DNA of 64,000 nucleotides from Opitutaceae bacterium TAV5 (GCA_000242935.3 CP007053.1:3209001-3273000); one strand, 5' to 3'. Numbered from the stretch's first letter, positions 25,348 to 34,595 are shown. Numbers and translations are program-made. The notes: a model not told the origin generated them from the sequence alone.

Positions 25348-28116
25348 TCAGGGTATCGGGTGAAACTTCACGGCATCGACGATAACGCGTCCGGACGTAC
25401 CCGTATTGTCCACCTCAACATAAACGGCATCGGTCGAGTTTTCCCAGGCGGTGGCTCCATAAGGTCGCCCCGGTTGCCAGGCATTGAAAAAGTACGTGCC
25501 GAGATTGATCCAGCCGTCTGGATTGGTCCGTTGATCGACCGTCACGGTTGTGATGCCATCGGCATGCTTGATCCTTACCGGAACCACGGCGGCATTGGCG
25601 GCGTCCGGAGGAAAATGGATGGAAACCACATGGTTTCCTGTGGTCAGGATTGCCGGGTAAAACCTTACGTAATGGCCTTTGTTGGCATTATTGTCATGGC
25701 GGTAACCTCCGAAAAAGGAGCCGGGTAAGGCGAAATCTTCCAGCCATGCAGCGGGGGAGGAGTACCTGGTTACCGGCGCCAGATACGAATCGTCCACGAT
25801 GGTGTCTCCGTGCAGCGAAGGCACCGATCCGAACCCGGCAACCGCTTCGCGATAGACATCGAAAGCCGTCTTTCTGGCGCCGAAGCTCCATTGTCCGGCC
25901 CCGTCACGCCTGATGGTGCAAAGGCCGTAGCCGGCTTCGTCGCTGAAAGCCGTGCGATTCGGTTCGTCCAGCAATTCATACAGGAAGACCGCCTGCACGC
26001 CGGGGAAATTTTCCGTTGCCGGGAAATTCCACATTTCATGCAAAAACTCCGCCACACGTTCCGCCTGAGTGTCCTCGTCGTGCCGATACACGTTGATTCC
26101 GATATTGTCCAGGAGTGGTCGCTCGGTGGCTCCATAGCCGCGCACTGTAATGGCCATTTTGTCAAAGATGTCATGGCTTGTATCCGTGACGATGATCGTC
26201 GCGAACGCCCCGCCGCCGGCGCCGTCATCAACACGAAGGTTGTTCCTCGTGTCGATGCCATCCCGACGGAAGCGTATCCGTTTCAGGGCAGGATCGCCGT
26301 TGCCGAATCCCTGTTGATTATAGCCGGGGCCGTGGGCCAGCAGTGTGGCAATGCCGGCATCGAGCCTGTAGATCGAGATGATCGTATCGTCATTGGCCGG
26401 ATTATTTCCATTTCCCTGTCGCACGCGGACGCGGTAGCCATTGTCGGAGGCATCCAGCATGTCGCAGTCGATCGTCAGGTTGTGAGATCCATAGCCCGGA
26501 CCTCCACCATAGCGCCAGTCGTAATCGAAGACCGCCTCCCACGAGTCGCTGACAGCCGGGGAGATTGCCCGGCTCAGGGATTGCGGGCCGCTCGCGTCCT
26601 CATTGGAGACGCCTTTCACGCTCCCATATTGCCGCACTTTCCAATTCCCCGACGCGGTCCAGCCGGGGGGAGCTTGTCCGATGACATCGTCATGGAAATC
26701 GTCAGACAACACCGACTCCCGCACCAGCGAACCATACCGGCGGTTGGTTTCGGTTATCCAGACCGGCTTGCCATAATCCGAGAGTTTTTTTATCACCCGG
26801 CTCGGCGAGCCCGAATCCGTATACCAGTGCCAGCCGAGGATCTCGAATTCGATCCCGAAGGCGACGGCCAGATCGACAAAACCGTAGTGATACCAGCCGC
26901 CGGGGCTGGCGAACACCCGCCTGACGGCTGGATCGCCCGCCCGCACGCCGTCGGAAAGCCCCTTGAGGACATTCAGGCAACGCAAGGACTTGTCTGCATC
27001 GTAGTCGCCAGGCAATTCTCCGCTGCGGCCTGCCAGGATGCAGCGGTTGTCCAGTTCATTCTCCAGCTCGATGTGGGTAAACACGCCCTGATATTTTTGG
27101 GCAAAAGCCCGCCCCCGGTTGTAGGCGGCCGTGTAGATCTCCTGCGGAGTATACTGGATATCCAGCATGTTGACGGGGGAAAACAGGATCGGCAGCACCC
27201 GGATCCCTCTCAAATCTGCCGCCACGAGGAGTTGGTCGAGTCTGGCCTCAGCATCGGTCGTCGCGCTGACGCCGACACGGTAGTAGTCGGCTCCGAGTTC
27301 ATTGATCAAGCCGAGTTGGTCGTCCAGAGAGACCGCGGAGGAGTAGGAGGGAGCGCTGCTGCGGATATGTCCGTTTATTCCCCATACAAACTCTCCCGGA
27401 CGCACCACACGGATGCTGTCGAGTTGCAGGCGCTCGGCGGCACCAAACGTTGTCTGGAAGACGATTTGATTGAGTGTCCGGATTCCGGCATCGATTCCCG
27501 ATGCCACCACAACCATGCCGGTTCCCGGATCATATGAGGCGGTCAGTCGGCCGTTCCTCGCATCCCTCGTGAGCCGGATCTGCTTGAGCCGGGGCGCGCC
27601 CGCCGGATTCCAGCCTCCCGTGTTGTAGCCCCGGCCTTCTGCGATCAGAGTCGCGATGCCGTTGTCGATTTTGAAGATCCTGATCACCTTCTCTGTATTG
27701 GCCGGGTTGTTACCGTTGCCCTGATGCACGCGGATCCGGTAGCCCTGATCCGAAGCCTGGTCGAGCAGGTCGCAATCCACGATCAGTTGGTAACCGCCGT
27801 GGCTCGGCCCTCCCCCGTAACGCCAGTCGTAGGAAAAATCCACGCTCCAGGAGTCGCTGACCGGAGAAAACGTGCGACTCAATCCGGAGCGGTTCGTGCC
27901 GCTGCTGGTCGCATCCTCATTCACAACGGCCTTGTTGTTGCCATAGGCGCGCACATTCCACTGGCCCGTGGTGGTCCAGCCTGCGGGGGGCGCGCCCTCA
28001 CCATGCGATTCGAACGTTTCCGAAAGCACCGTGACCGGCGCAGACACGACGCCGGACGGGAACAGAGCCCAGAGAAAGCAGGCGATGCGACAGATGTGTT
28101 TTTTGAGGAGATTCAT
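25348..28116 (-). CDS. Secreted multidomain glycoside hydrolase with a duplicated beta-sandwich inserted in its TIM barrel
   Basis: 922 aa with a signal peptide (ACFLWALFPSGVVSA). Residues about 30-240 form a beta-sandwich of concanavalin/LamG type. A clan GH-A-like TIM barrel starts at about 245, with the likely acid/base Glu in HIELENELDN (about 351) and the likely nucleophile Glu in VWITETNRRYG (about 455). A second copy of the beta-sandwich (SYDWRYGGGP/DYDWRYGGGP, VHQGNGNNPAN/VRQGNGNNPAN pairs) is inserted at about 465-670. The barrel then resumes (AERVAEFLHEMWNF, VFLYELLDEP). The last 120 residues (GGYRHDNNANKG, then VDAVKFHP) resemble a golvesin-C/CBD-like domain. Substrate unknown. Last gene of the minus-strand locus. 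Confidence 0.85.
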   Translation of the reverse strand: MNLLKKHICRIACFLWALFPSGVVSAPVTVLSETFESHGEGAPPAGWTTTGQWNVRAYGNNKAVVNEDATSSGTNRSGLSRTFSPVSDSWSVDFSYDWRYGGGPSHGGYQLIVDCDLLDQASDQGYRIRVHQGNGNNPANTEKVIRIFKIDNGIATLIAEGRGYNTGGWNPAGAPRLKQIRLTRDARNGRLTASYDPGTGMVVVASGIDAGIRTLNQIVFQTTFGAAERLQLDSIRVVRPGEFVWGINGHIRSSAPSYSSAVSLDDQLGLINELGADYYRVGVSATTDAEARLDQLLVAADLRGIRVLPILFSPVNMLDIQYTPQEIYTAAYNRGRAFAQKYQGVFTHIELENELDNRCILAGRSGELPGDYDADKSLRCLNVLKGLSDGVRAGDPAVRRVFASPGGWYHYGFVDLAVAFGIEFEILGWHWYTDSGSPSRVIKKLSDYGKPVWITETNRRYGSLVRESVLSDDFHDDVIGQAPPGWTASGNWKVRQYGSVKGVSNEDASGPQSLSRAISPAVSDSWEAVFDYDWRYGGGPGYGSHNLTIDCDMLDASDNGYRVRVRQGNGNNPANDDTIISIYRLDAGIATLLAHGPGYNQQGFGNGDPALKRIRFRRDGIDTRNNLRVDDGAGGGAFATIIVTDTSHDIFDKMAITVRGYGATERPLLDNIGINVYRHDEDTQAERVAEFLHEMWNFPATENFPGVQAVFLYELLDEPNRTAFSDEAGYGLCTIRRDGAGQWSFGARKTAFDVYREAVAGFGSVPSLHGDTIVDDSYLAPVTRYSSPAAWLEDFALPGSFFGGYRHDNNANKGHYVRFYPAILTTGNHVVSIHFPPDAANAAVVPVRIKHADGITTVTVDQRTNPDGWINLGTYFFNAWQPGRPYGATAWENSTDAVYVEVDNTGTSGRVIVDAVKFHPIP

Positions 28117-28164
28117 GGGGAAGCCGGAGAGAGTCGGGGGGGGAGGGGGGAAAGAGCGGAGATG

Positions 28165-28179
28165 CGGGAGATGTTGTAG
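28165..28179 (-). promoter_or_regulatory. Shared leader motif, copy 1
   Basis: On the minus strand this reads ACTACAACATCTCCC, about 50 bp upstream of the glycoside hydrolase start at 28116. The same 15-mer, with one C/T difference, lies at a similar distance before the esterase start at 29180. It may be a regulatory site or a repeated leader; no known factor is recognised. The rest of the 28117-28286 gap shows nothing else clear. Confidence 0.35.
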
Positions 28180-28286
28180 TTGTTATCTGGATTCACCTGA
28201 TTTTTTCCGGAACGGAAATGGCAAATCCAGGGGTAATATCCTGAAATACTCTAACGGGGACGCGTCGCCGGCGCTTCGGAGATCTC

Positions 28287-29180
28287 TTACGGGGTCCACT
28301 TGTGGATGAAATCCATCACCGCCACGCCACCCGGGTCGTCGGGAGTGAGCAAGCGATCTTTGATAGAGCCATGACCGCGGTCGGGCACCACCAAGACCGA
28401 GATGTTGGGGTTCTTCGCAATGTCATTCGCGGCTGCCACAAAAAGACGCGTCTCTTCCACACGTGCCGGCATGTCTTTATCGCCCACGAGAAACAGGATT
28501 GGCGCCATATCCCGGTGTAAATGGTATAGCGGGGCGGCCTCATTGCTGAGGATGGCGAGTCGCGTCAGGCCAAGCTCTTTTCGCACTTGAGAATGGGTGA
28601 TCAACTGGCCGCTGATGGGGATGTATCCGGCCACGCTTCCGTCAGGCACTCCGGCTTTTCGCAGATAGCGTGCGTCTGCAGCCAGCAGCGCGGCCAGATA
28701 ACCGCCGGCGGAATGCCCCCCCACAAAGAGCGCCCTTGGGCGCATACCTTTGCTTTCGCCATGCTGCGCGGCCCAGGCGACGGCCTGGGCCGCGTCCTCC
28801 ACATAGACGGGAAAATCCACCCCGGGATGGCGACGATAAGTGGCGTTGGCCACCGCGATCCCGGCCGACGCAACACGTTGGGCCAGCGCGGCCGTCGACT
28901 TACGGGAACCGGTATGAAGGCCCCCCCCATGGAACAAAACAATCAGGGGAAAACCTCCGGCGGGAGAGACCGCGGGAAGGTAGAGATCGAGCCGGCAAAA
29001 CTCATCGATACCTGCATCGACCACCCCGGCCGGAGCATAATAAATAATGTCACGCTGGATCGTGACCTCGGCCGCACCGAGCACAGCAAACGCCAACAGG
29101 GCGAAACTGGCAGCGCCCCATTGCGACAGGCGACGCAGGAAGCAGGATCGGGCGGAAGGGGACTTGAGCGAATGGTGCAT
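28287..29180 (-). CDS. Secreted alpha/beta-hydrolase (esterase/BD-FAE-like)
   Basis: 297 aa with an export signal (FALLAFAVLGAAEV). An HGGG oxyanion motif lies at about 84-87 (VLFHGGGLHTGS), the catalytic serine in GHSAGGYLAALLA at about 156-161, the probable Asp in LVGDKDMPARVEE and the His in DRGHGS near 268. This is the layout of HSL-like or feruloyl/acetyl esterases that remove acyl groups from hemicellulose. Its place between glycoside hydrolases supports a polysaccharide-deacylating role, which is an inference. Same strand as the hydrolase genes on both sides. Confidence 0.88.
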   Translation of the reverse strand: MHHSLKSPSARSCFLRRLSQWGAASFALLAFAVLGAAEVTIQRDIIYYAPAGVVDAGIDEFCRLDLYLPAVSPAGGFPLIVLFHGGGLHTGSRKSTAALAQRVASAGIAVANATYRRHPGVDFPVYVEDAAQAVAWAAQHGESKGMRPRALFVGGHSAGGYLAALLAADARYLRKAGVPDGSVAGYIPISGQLITHSQVRKELGLTRLAILSNEAAPLYHLHRDMAPILFLVGDKDMPARVEETRLFVAAANDIAKNPNISVLVVPDRGHGSIKDRLLTPDDPGGVAVMDFIHKWTP

Positions 29181-29213
29181 AAAGAAGATGAGTAGAGAGT
29201 CAGGAGGGGATGT

Positions 29214-29228
29214 GGGAAATGTTGTAGT
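29214..29228 (-). promoter_or_regulatory. Shared leader motif, copy 2
   Basis: Minus-strand ACTACAACATTTCCC, about 33 bp upstream of the esterase start at 29180. It is the twin of the motif at 28165-28179. The rest of the gap to the pilin-like gene at 29367 shows nothing recognisable. Confidence 0.35.
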
Positions 29229-29366
29229 GGATTTGATTACACGGCGTCACGTCGCAGGGTGTTGGACGAAATCTCCGTGTGTCCGCGCCACCGGCATGCG
29301 GTGCGGAGAGGAGGAGCAGGGGAATGTTACGTGCACGGCTGTCGCCGCGCATGAACAGCGGCGGGA

Positions 29367-30026
29367 TTACGGAGCCTCCGCTCCGCTTTGGCCTTCACTG
29401 CGTCGTCCCCAGCGCCTGTCGCTGGCTTCGAAGTCTTCCTTGCGAAAACTCGCAACATGGCCATCGAGAAAGACGAAATTACGCCGCCCGTCCGGATGGA
29501 AAACCTGCGTCGGCGTATCCATCGCCTTCTGGTCAATGCCTCCGCCATCCATCTTGTTATAGTCCTGGTTCGCCCAATGCCACTCGGTCAGCATCATGAT
29601 GCGACTGGGATTTTCGAATTTTTGCAGAACAACGGATTTCGATGTGTCTTCCTTCGGAATCGTCGGAATCATCGCGGGAGTGACATAGGCGTAACTGCGC
29701 GGACGCGGTTTGCCTTCCGCGTTTTTGTCGGCCGGGCACGTCAGCGTCTTGCCTGCCTTGTCAACATAACCACCATCCACGAGTTTTCGTGCCCAGCCTC
29801 CGCCGGCATTGCGCGCGGGGAAACGTCCCTGATGCTCCTCGGCGAACAGGATCATTGCCAGGCCGACTTGCCGGATGTTTGATTTGCACTGCGTCATCCT
29901 GGCGGAGGAACGGACCTTGCCGGTGACGGGGATGATGATCGCGGCGAGAATGCCGATGATGGCAATGACTGTAAGCAGTTCGATCAGTGTGAAACCGGTC
30001 TTTTGGTCGGGGTGTGGCGTTTTCAT
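29367..30026 (-). CDS. Prepilin-like protein with C-terminal H-Xn-DG motif
   Basis: 219 aa. The N-terminal prepilin signal TGFTLIELLTVIAIIGILAA is cut after Gly by prepilin peptidase in this family, leaving methyl-Phe and a helix used for packing into pseudopilus fibres. The C-terminal part reads FHPDGRRNFVFLDGHVASF, the motif that gives this Verrucomicrobia/Planctomycetes family its H-X9-DG name (the spacing here is 10). One of four such proteins in the window, each beside a glycoside hydrolase. It lies between a hydrolase and the esterase on the minus strand. Its export machinery is not in the window. Confidence 0.9.
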   Translation of the reverse strand: MKTPHPDQKTGFTLIELLTVIAIIGILAAIIIPVTGKVRSSARMTQCKSNIRQVGLAMILFAEEHQGRFPARNAGGGWARKLVDGGYVDKAGKTLTCPADKNAEGKPRPRSYAYVTPAMIPTIPKEDTSKSVVLQKFENPSRIMMLTEWHWANQDYNKMDGGGIDQKAMDTPTQVFHPDGRRNFVFLDGHVASFRKEDFEASDRRWGRRSEGQSGAEAP

Positions 30027-30089
30027 GGGATAGTCTCGGGTTCAGGGAGAAAACAGTGATGGAAGATAAAAGCTGGTGATCGCGAGCCT

Positions 30090-32135
30090 TCAGGAAGCAG
30101 GAGCAATGTTGGCGAAGGTGACTTGTCCGCCACGAGGCGCTCCCTTTCCTGTAGCAGATATACAGATACGGATTTGTTTGAGGGGAAAACGCGGTTTTCC
30201 ATCGCCGGCGCCTCCCCACGACTGGCCCTTGATGTCGGCCAGATCGATACGGAAGGGTTGCCATTCACCGGTCTGATTGTAAGGCCGCTTGATCTGGAAC
30301 GTCTGTCCGGTCGAGTCGATCAGGCGAATGGCCAGCAGAAGCGGATTCCCCGATTTGGCGAAAAATCGGATCTCGCCGGCAGACTGTGTAATCCCGAAGG
30401 AAGAATCGGCCGAAACGTAACGTCCGCCTCCCGTGAAATCGTAGTCCACAGTCACTACCGGAGTGTCATCCTCGTCGGTGCGGGTGAGCTTTCCGGTAGC
30501 GCCGGGAAACTCCTTTCCAGGATTGAACTTCCATGAGCGATCACGGGCGAAGAGAGATACGGCATCATTGGCTGCCGTGGCGTCAGGGGAAGGGGATGTT
30601 GTGAGAACAGGGGATCCTGCTGCTGTAGTGGAAAAGTCATCGGTGGCGGGGGTGATGAGCACAGGCGTGTCGGGGACGACGAACTGCTCGAGGATCCAGG
30701 TGTTGGCATTCTTTTGCCGGGGAGTCATGGTGCGCGTCTTGCCGGTCCACAGGTCATGGACCTTGAGCGTGCGGAGTGTGAACGCACTGCCGGAAGCGGT
30801 GGCGAGTTCGATGTCGGCGTGGCGGGGATGCTGGTCGCTGCCTGCACGCTCGGCGGACCAGAGGGCGATAACAGGCGTTCCCGACTGATCGACAAAATGA
30901 TGCACAGGAATAGTGCCGGGGGCAGCGATCTTGGTGCCGTCCCAGACGATGGGCCACGCGTCGATACGCTCGGCGTGGGGGAAAACGGTAACCGTGATTT
31001 TTGCGTTCCCGGGCGCAGGTTCGCAGGTGGCGAGAGCGGTAGCGACGCGGTTAACGGCGCCGAGGGCGGGTTTGGGCGAGAGATCCCAGTTGATCATGCC
31101 GAAATGATGCTGAGCTCTGTTCGGGTCGCGTCCGTCGTTTTTGAAATCATACTGGAAGAGCATGTCCACGCCGAGGCCGAGCGCCTCGACGATGCGACGT
31201 TGCAGATACCTGGCCTGCGCTTCTTCGGTAAAGCCGGCGTGAAGCTGCCGGTCCACACCGGAGTAGGTCGTAAAGCCGGTTTCCGTAATCCAGAACTGTT
31301 TGGGACCGTTGAAACGTGCGGAACGTTCACGATACATGCGCACCTGGGAGGCGTAGGTTCCGCGCTGGTCTGCCGTGGCGATACCGTCGCGTTTCAGGAT
31401 GCCATCGGTCGCCGCAAAGAGGACAAGTTCGGGAATGACACGCCGGCTGTAAGGGTGGTCGGCGATGCCGTCCACTTCGGAGGCAATACCGATTTCAAGC
31501 ATGCGGAAATTGACGGGAGCTTCGGCCCCGAGACCGACAACCGTCATACGCGGATTGGCGGCCTTGATGGCACGGGCGGCGGCGTTGAGGAGTTTGACGT
31601 AGTGGTGAACCCAGGGCGAGGTGCTGTTGTCGGGTTCTCGGCCGTTCCACGTGCCGCCGAAGACGGTGCCCATGCCCTTGAAGTTGAAGGGTTCGTTCAT
31701 GATCTCCATTGCCTGGACCTTGCCGTCGAGTTCCTTCGCGAGCCAGGCAGCGGCGCGGGCATAGGCGTCGGGGTCGTAGATGTTGTCGTAGAGTTTGTTT
31801 CCGCGGGTGTTGAACAGAAGCAGGATTTTGAGTCCGGCCTTGTGCGCGGCTTCGATCCAGCGGATGTCGTGTTCGGGGATGACGTAAACGCCTTTTTCCC
31901 TTTCGAGCGAAGCCCAGCTGATTTCGTCGCGAATCCAGCTTACCCCCGACTGCGCAATCAACGGCATGACGGTGTCCACGTCCCAACCCTTGCCCGTCTG
32001 GTGAAAATGCACACAGGTACCCAGGCGCGGGTGCTTGACAATGGGTTCCGAATCGGTCGCGGCCTGCGCCAGGCAGGCGAATGGCAAGGCGAGAAGTGCC
32101 GCGAGCAAAGGAAGGGGTCGGGAGCGTTTGTGCAT
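30090..32135 (-). CDS. Secreted clan GH-A glycoside hydrolase fused to a C-terminal carbohydrate-binding-like domain
   Basis: 681 aa from the ATG at 32135 (HKRSRPLPLLAALLALPFA, a signal peptide); a TTG four codons earlier also opens the frame. The barrel begins GVSWIRDEISWASLEREKG. The likely acid/base is in MEIMNEPFNF (about 146) and the nucleophile in FWITETGFTTY (about 283), as in GH39/GH5-like enzymes. The last 170 residues form a separate sandwich (VDYDFTGGGRYVSADSSF, WQPFRIDLADIKGQ). The paralog at 49543 lacks this part, which instead exists as its own gene at 51138. Substrate not predictable. Confidence 0.85.
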   Translation of the reverse strand: MHKRSRPLPLLAALLALPFACLAQAATDSEPIVKHPRLGTCVHFHQTGKGWDVDTVMPLIAQSGVSWIRDEISWASLEREKGVYVIPEHDIRWIEAAHKAGLKILLLFNTRGNKLYDNIYDPDAYARAAAWLAKELDGKVQAMEIMNEPFNFKGMGTVFGGTWNGREPDNSTSPWVHHYVKLLNAAARAIKAANPRMTVVGLGAEAPVNFRMLEIGIASEVDGIADHPYSRRVIPELVLFAATDGILKRDGIATADQRGTYASQVRMYRERSARFNGPKQFWITETGFTTYSGVDRQLHAGFTEEAQARYLQRRIVEALGLGVDMLFQYDFKNDGRDPNRAQHHFGMINWDLSPKPALGAVNRVATALATCEPAPGNAKITVTVFPHAERIDAWPIVWDGTKIAAPGTIPVHHFVDQSGTPVIALWSAERAGSDQHPRHADIELATASGSAFTLRTLKVHDLWTGKTRTMTPRQKNANTWILEQFVVPDTPVLITPATDDFSTTAAGSPVLTTSPSPDATAANDAVSLFARDRSWKFNPGKEFPGATGKLTRTDEDDTPVVTVDYDFTGGGRYVSADSSFGITQSAGEIRFFAKSGNPLLLAIRLIDSTGQTFQIKRPYNQTGEWQPFRIDLADIKGQSWGGAGDGKPRFPLKQIRICISATGKGAPRGGQVTFANIAPAS

Positions 32136-32162
32136 GGGTAGAAACAAGGGGGAGCGCGCGGT

Positions 32163-33029
32163 TCAGGAAGACGGGTTACGTTTTCTGATGATACGAACAC
32201 CCGCGACCACGACCAGCGAGACGAATGCCGTCCAGATCGCAACCGTGCCTGGTTCGGGAATGGGCGTGCCAAAAATGCGCACTTCAAAAATACGTCCGCC
32301 ATTCTGGCCGTTACTGCTAAAATCATAGGATGTGGACATAAAAAGCGAAAGATTCACATAGCGTCCGACAATGGATTCTGCAGATGAAAAAGTCAGAAGT
32401 GATCCAGCAGGAGCGTTGAGGGTGGCTTTCTCGTTACTCCCAAGTTGTGTGAGGGATGAAGAGGAGGTTGGAAAGGTCTCGGATATCCAAACGCTTTGTT
32501 TGGTATCGGCTGTATTCCAGCGGCGATTTATGGCATCGGAATAAACGATTTCAACGCTACTGATAGAATAAAGGCCTCCCAAATCAAAAAGCAGATCAAA
32601 GCCTTTTTCGAAATTCACCGCTCCATTGTAGCCGGAAACAGAACTGGTGGAGTCAATTACCCCGTCTGTGAGCTCGCCATGGGTGAAGGAAATGGGACCG
32701 GCATTGTTGGTCACGCCAAAATTCTGGTTCCATGTGACTGTTGCACCGGCATCCTTGTCCGTAGTGCTCGAATAACTATTGCTTCCTGGAAAGAACGGTA
32801 CTGTCCAGCGAGCTATGCCATCGTTGGGGTTTTCGGAGGTCACATTCGGGGTGCCCCGTGCGTAGTAGGTGTAGGAGCCGCTGCTGCGGACAGTACTGTT
32901 GTCAATCAGCAGATTAACCGGCGTAACCTGGGCGGTGACGAGGACGGGCACGAGCATTGCGCAGGCCGGCAGCGCTGCGTGCACACTGGAGGCAAGACGG
33001 GAGAATAATGCGGTACGTATTGATTTCAT
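32163..33029 (-). CDS. PEP-CTERM surface protein with discoidin-like domain
   Basis: 288 aa from the ATG at 33029; the frame continues upstream but overlaps the divergent regulator. An N-terminal signal (LPACAMLVPVLVTAQ), then a sandwich-like domain (ELTDGVID, FDLLFDLGGLYSISSVEIVY, GRIFEVRIFG) resembling F5/8 type C discoidin carbohydrate binding. The C-terminus IPEPGTVAIWTAFVSLVVV plus a basic tail is a PEP-CTERM sorting signal, processed by exosortase in bacteria that make exopolysaccharide. First gene of a five-gene minus-strand run, divergent from a LacI regulator. Confidence 0.88.
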   Translation of the reverse strand: MKSIRTALFSRLASSVHAALPACAMLVPVLVTAQVTPVNLLIDNSTVRSSGSYTYYARGTPNVTSENPNDGIARWTVPFFPGSNSYSSTTDKDAGATVTWNQNFGVTNNAGPISFTHGELTDGVIDSTSSVSGYNGAVNFEKGFDLLFDLGGLYSISSVEIVYSDAINRRWNTADTKQSVWISETFPTSSSSLTQLGSNEKATLNAPAGSLLTFSSAESIVGRYVNLSLFMSTSYDFSSNGQNGGRIFEVRIFGTPIPEPGTVAIWTAFVSLVVVAGVRIIRKRNPSS

Positions 33030-33150
33030 GATACGAGGCAGGGCTAAGGATTCGGATTTGCGGAAACGGCAGACAGGGCATGGGGCCACCGGAAGGAGGT
33101 GGCGTGCCGGAACAGTCTCCCTCGTCAGGCCGGGCGGCAATCCGGGCGGA

Positions 33151-33166
33151 TTGTTACCCGTAACAA
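33151..33166. promoter_or_regulatory. LacI-type operator palindrome
   Basis: TTGTTAC-CC-GTAACAA, a perfect inverted repeat between the divergent PEP-CTERM and LacI genes. The same half-sites recur at 34579-34595 before the lyase-like gene. A binding site for the adjacent LacI protein is inferred. Confidence 0.65.
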
Positions 33167-33246
33167 CGTGGGCGGTGGACAGGGCTCTGCCATCCGTGTG
33201 CACTTGCTTGCCGTTGCCGGAGGGCCGGGCCAGCTTCGCCTCCGTC

Positions 33247-34332
33247 ATGAGCAACCGTTCCCCTGCATCCGTTTCCGCACGCGTCACCCTTGCCGATGTC
33301 GCCGCTGCCGCAGGGTGCTCGCTCATGACGGTGTCGCGGGCGTTGCGGGGGGAAGGAGTGGTGGCGGAGGCGACGCAGCGGCGGGTGATGGAAACGGCAG
33401 TGCGGCTCGGATACCGTCCCGATCCCGAGGTGGCACGGTTGATGGGCAGGCTGCGCGCGAGTCGCGTCGCGGGAGCGGAAGTCATCGCGTGGATCACAGC
33501 CGAACCGACGCGCGAAGGCTGGCGGCGCTCGCCGGCGAGCTCCGCGATTTTTGCCGGAGCCGGGGTGCGGGCGCAGCGGCTGGGATTCCGGCTGGAACCG
33601 TTCTGGCTGTGCGAGCGTGGCATGACGCCCGCGCGGCTGGGAGGCGTTTTGCGCAGTCGCGGGATTCGTGGCGTGCTCGTCGCCCCGATGCCGAAGTCGG
33701 GGACGCGCATCGATGCCGGTTTCGGGTGGGAGCATTTTTCGGCGGCGGCCTGCGGTTTTTCACTCGTGGAGCCGCGCTTGCATCGGGCGTGCAGCCAGCA
33801 ATACCAGACGCTCGGGATCGCCTGGCACGAACTTTCGCGACGCGGTTACCAGCGGATCGGGTTTGCCCTCTCCGCCGAGTCCAACGAACGCACCGACGGC
33901 ATGTGGCTCGCCAGTTTTCTTGCCCGGCAACACAATCCGGGAACCCTTGCCTCCGCCTGCCAGGCTGTCCCGCCGCTCGTGATGAACGGATGGGAGCCTG
34001 AAAAATTTCTCGGCTGGTTTCGTGAGTTTCGCCCCGATGCGCTCATCGGTGGAGGAGACACCGCCGGCTTCCTGCGCAGGAATGGCGTTCGTATCCCGGA
34101 TGACTGCGCCTTCGCCCACATCAATATCATCGGACAGCCGGAGTCGGCCGCCGGTGTGGATCATCACATGGAGGAACTGGGAGCGGCGGCATTCGATCTT
34201 GTTGTCGAACAACTGCACGCCAACCAGCGCGGTCTGCCCGCCGTGCCGAAGATGGTGATGGTCGAATGTGCGTGGCGCGACGGGCCGGAGGCGCCGGTAA
34301 GAGGTTCGTTTTTTACCACTGATACACACTAA
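33247..34332 (+). CDS. LacI-family transcriptional regulator
   Basis: 361 aa. Start at the ATG at 33247, eleven codons before the HTH (TLADVAAAAGCSLMTVSRAL). The hinge (RLGYRPDPEVARLMGRL) and a sugar-sensor domain follow (GYQRIGFALSAESNERTDG, VRIPDDCAFAHINI). It sits between the minus-strand hydrolase operon and the + strand lyase-like gene. Similar TTGTTA/TAACAA palindromes lie before both, so it probably controls both sides. The final residues (TTDTH, then the stop) are encoded by an intergenic repeat that starts at 34315. Ligand unknown. Confidence 0.92.
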   Translation: MSNRSPASVSARVTLADVAAAAGCSLMTVSRALRGEGVVAEATQRRVMETAVRLGYRPDPEVARLMGRLRASRVAGAEVIAWITAEPTREGWRRSPASSAIFAGAGVRAQRLGFRLEPFWLCERGMTPARLGGVLRSRGIRGVLVAPMPKSGTRIDAGFGWEHFSAAACGFSLVEPRLHRACSQQYQTLGIAWHELSRRGYQRIGFALSAESNERTDGMWLASFLARQHNPGTLASACQAVPPLVMNGWEPEKFLGWFREFRPDALIGGGDTAGFLRRNGVRIPDDCAFAHINIIGQPESAAGVDHHMEELGAAAFDLVVEQLHANQRGLPAVPKMVMVECAWRDGPEAPVRGSFFTTDTH

Positions 34333-34567
34333 TGGACACTGATGACTCAACCTGTTCAGGGAGGAACTGAAATTACGTTTTTAACCGCGAATGAACGCGA
34401 ATAGAAATACGACAAGTTCGTGTTTAAATAATTATATAATTAATTTGTATTTATGAGCTTACGTTCATTTGCGGTTGATCTTCCGGATTGGGAAATGGGT
34501 TCTTAACCTGTTTATCAAAAATGGATTCTGTAGTTTTATCAGTGTGCATTAGTGTCCATTAGTGGTT
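34315..34567. repeat. Nested inverted decamer-phrase repeats
   Basis: The outer arms 34315-34345 and 34539-34567 are inverted copies built from 10-nt phrases (CACTGATACA, CACTAATGGA, CACTGATGAC). The inner arms 34382-34405 and 34461-34478 use another phrase set (CGCGAATGAA, CGCGAATAGA). An AT-rich core lies between them. The outer left arm contains the stop codon of the LacI gene. No gene was found in the gap. Confidence 0.8.
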
Positions 34568-34578
34568 TCCCCTCCGGA

Positions 34579-34595
34579 ATTGTTACGCTAACAAT
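34579..34595 (+). promoter_or_regulatory. LacI-type operator palindrome before the lyase-like gene
   Basis: ATTGTTA-CGC-TAACAAT, a perfect 7-bp inverted repeat 46 bp upstream of the ATG at 34642. The half-sites match the palindrome at 33151-33166, which ties this gene to the adjacent LacI regulator. Confidence 0.65.

Noticed and set aside
25810-27537. 575-codon + strand frame opposite the multidomain hydrolase
   Set aside because: The minus-strand protein has a signal peptide, catalytic motifs and duplicated domains; the antisense frame has none.
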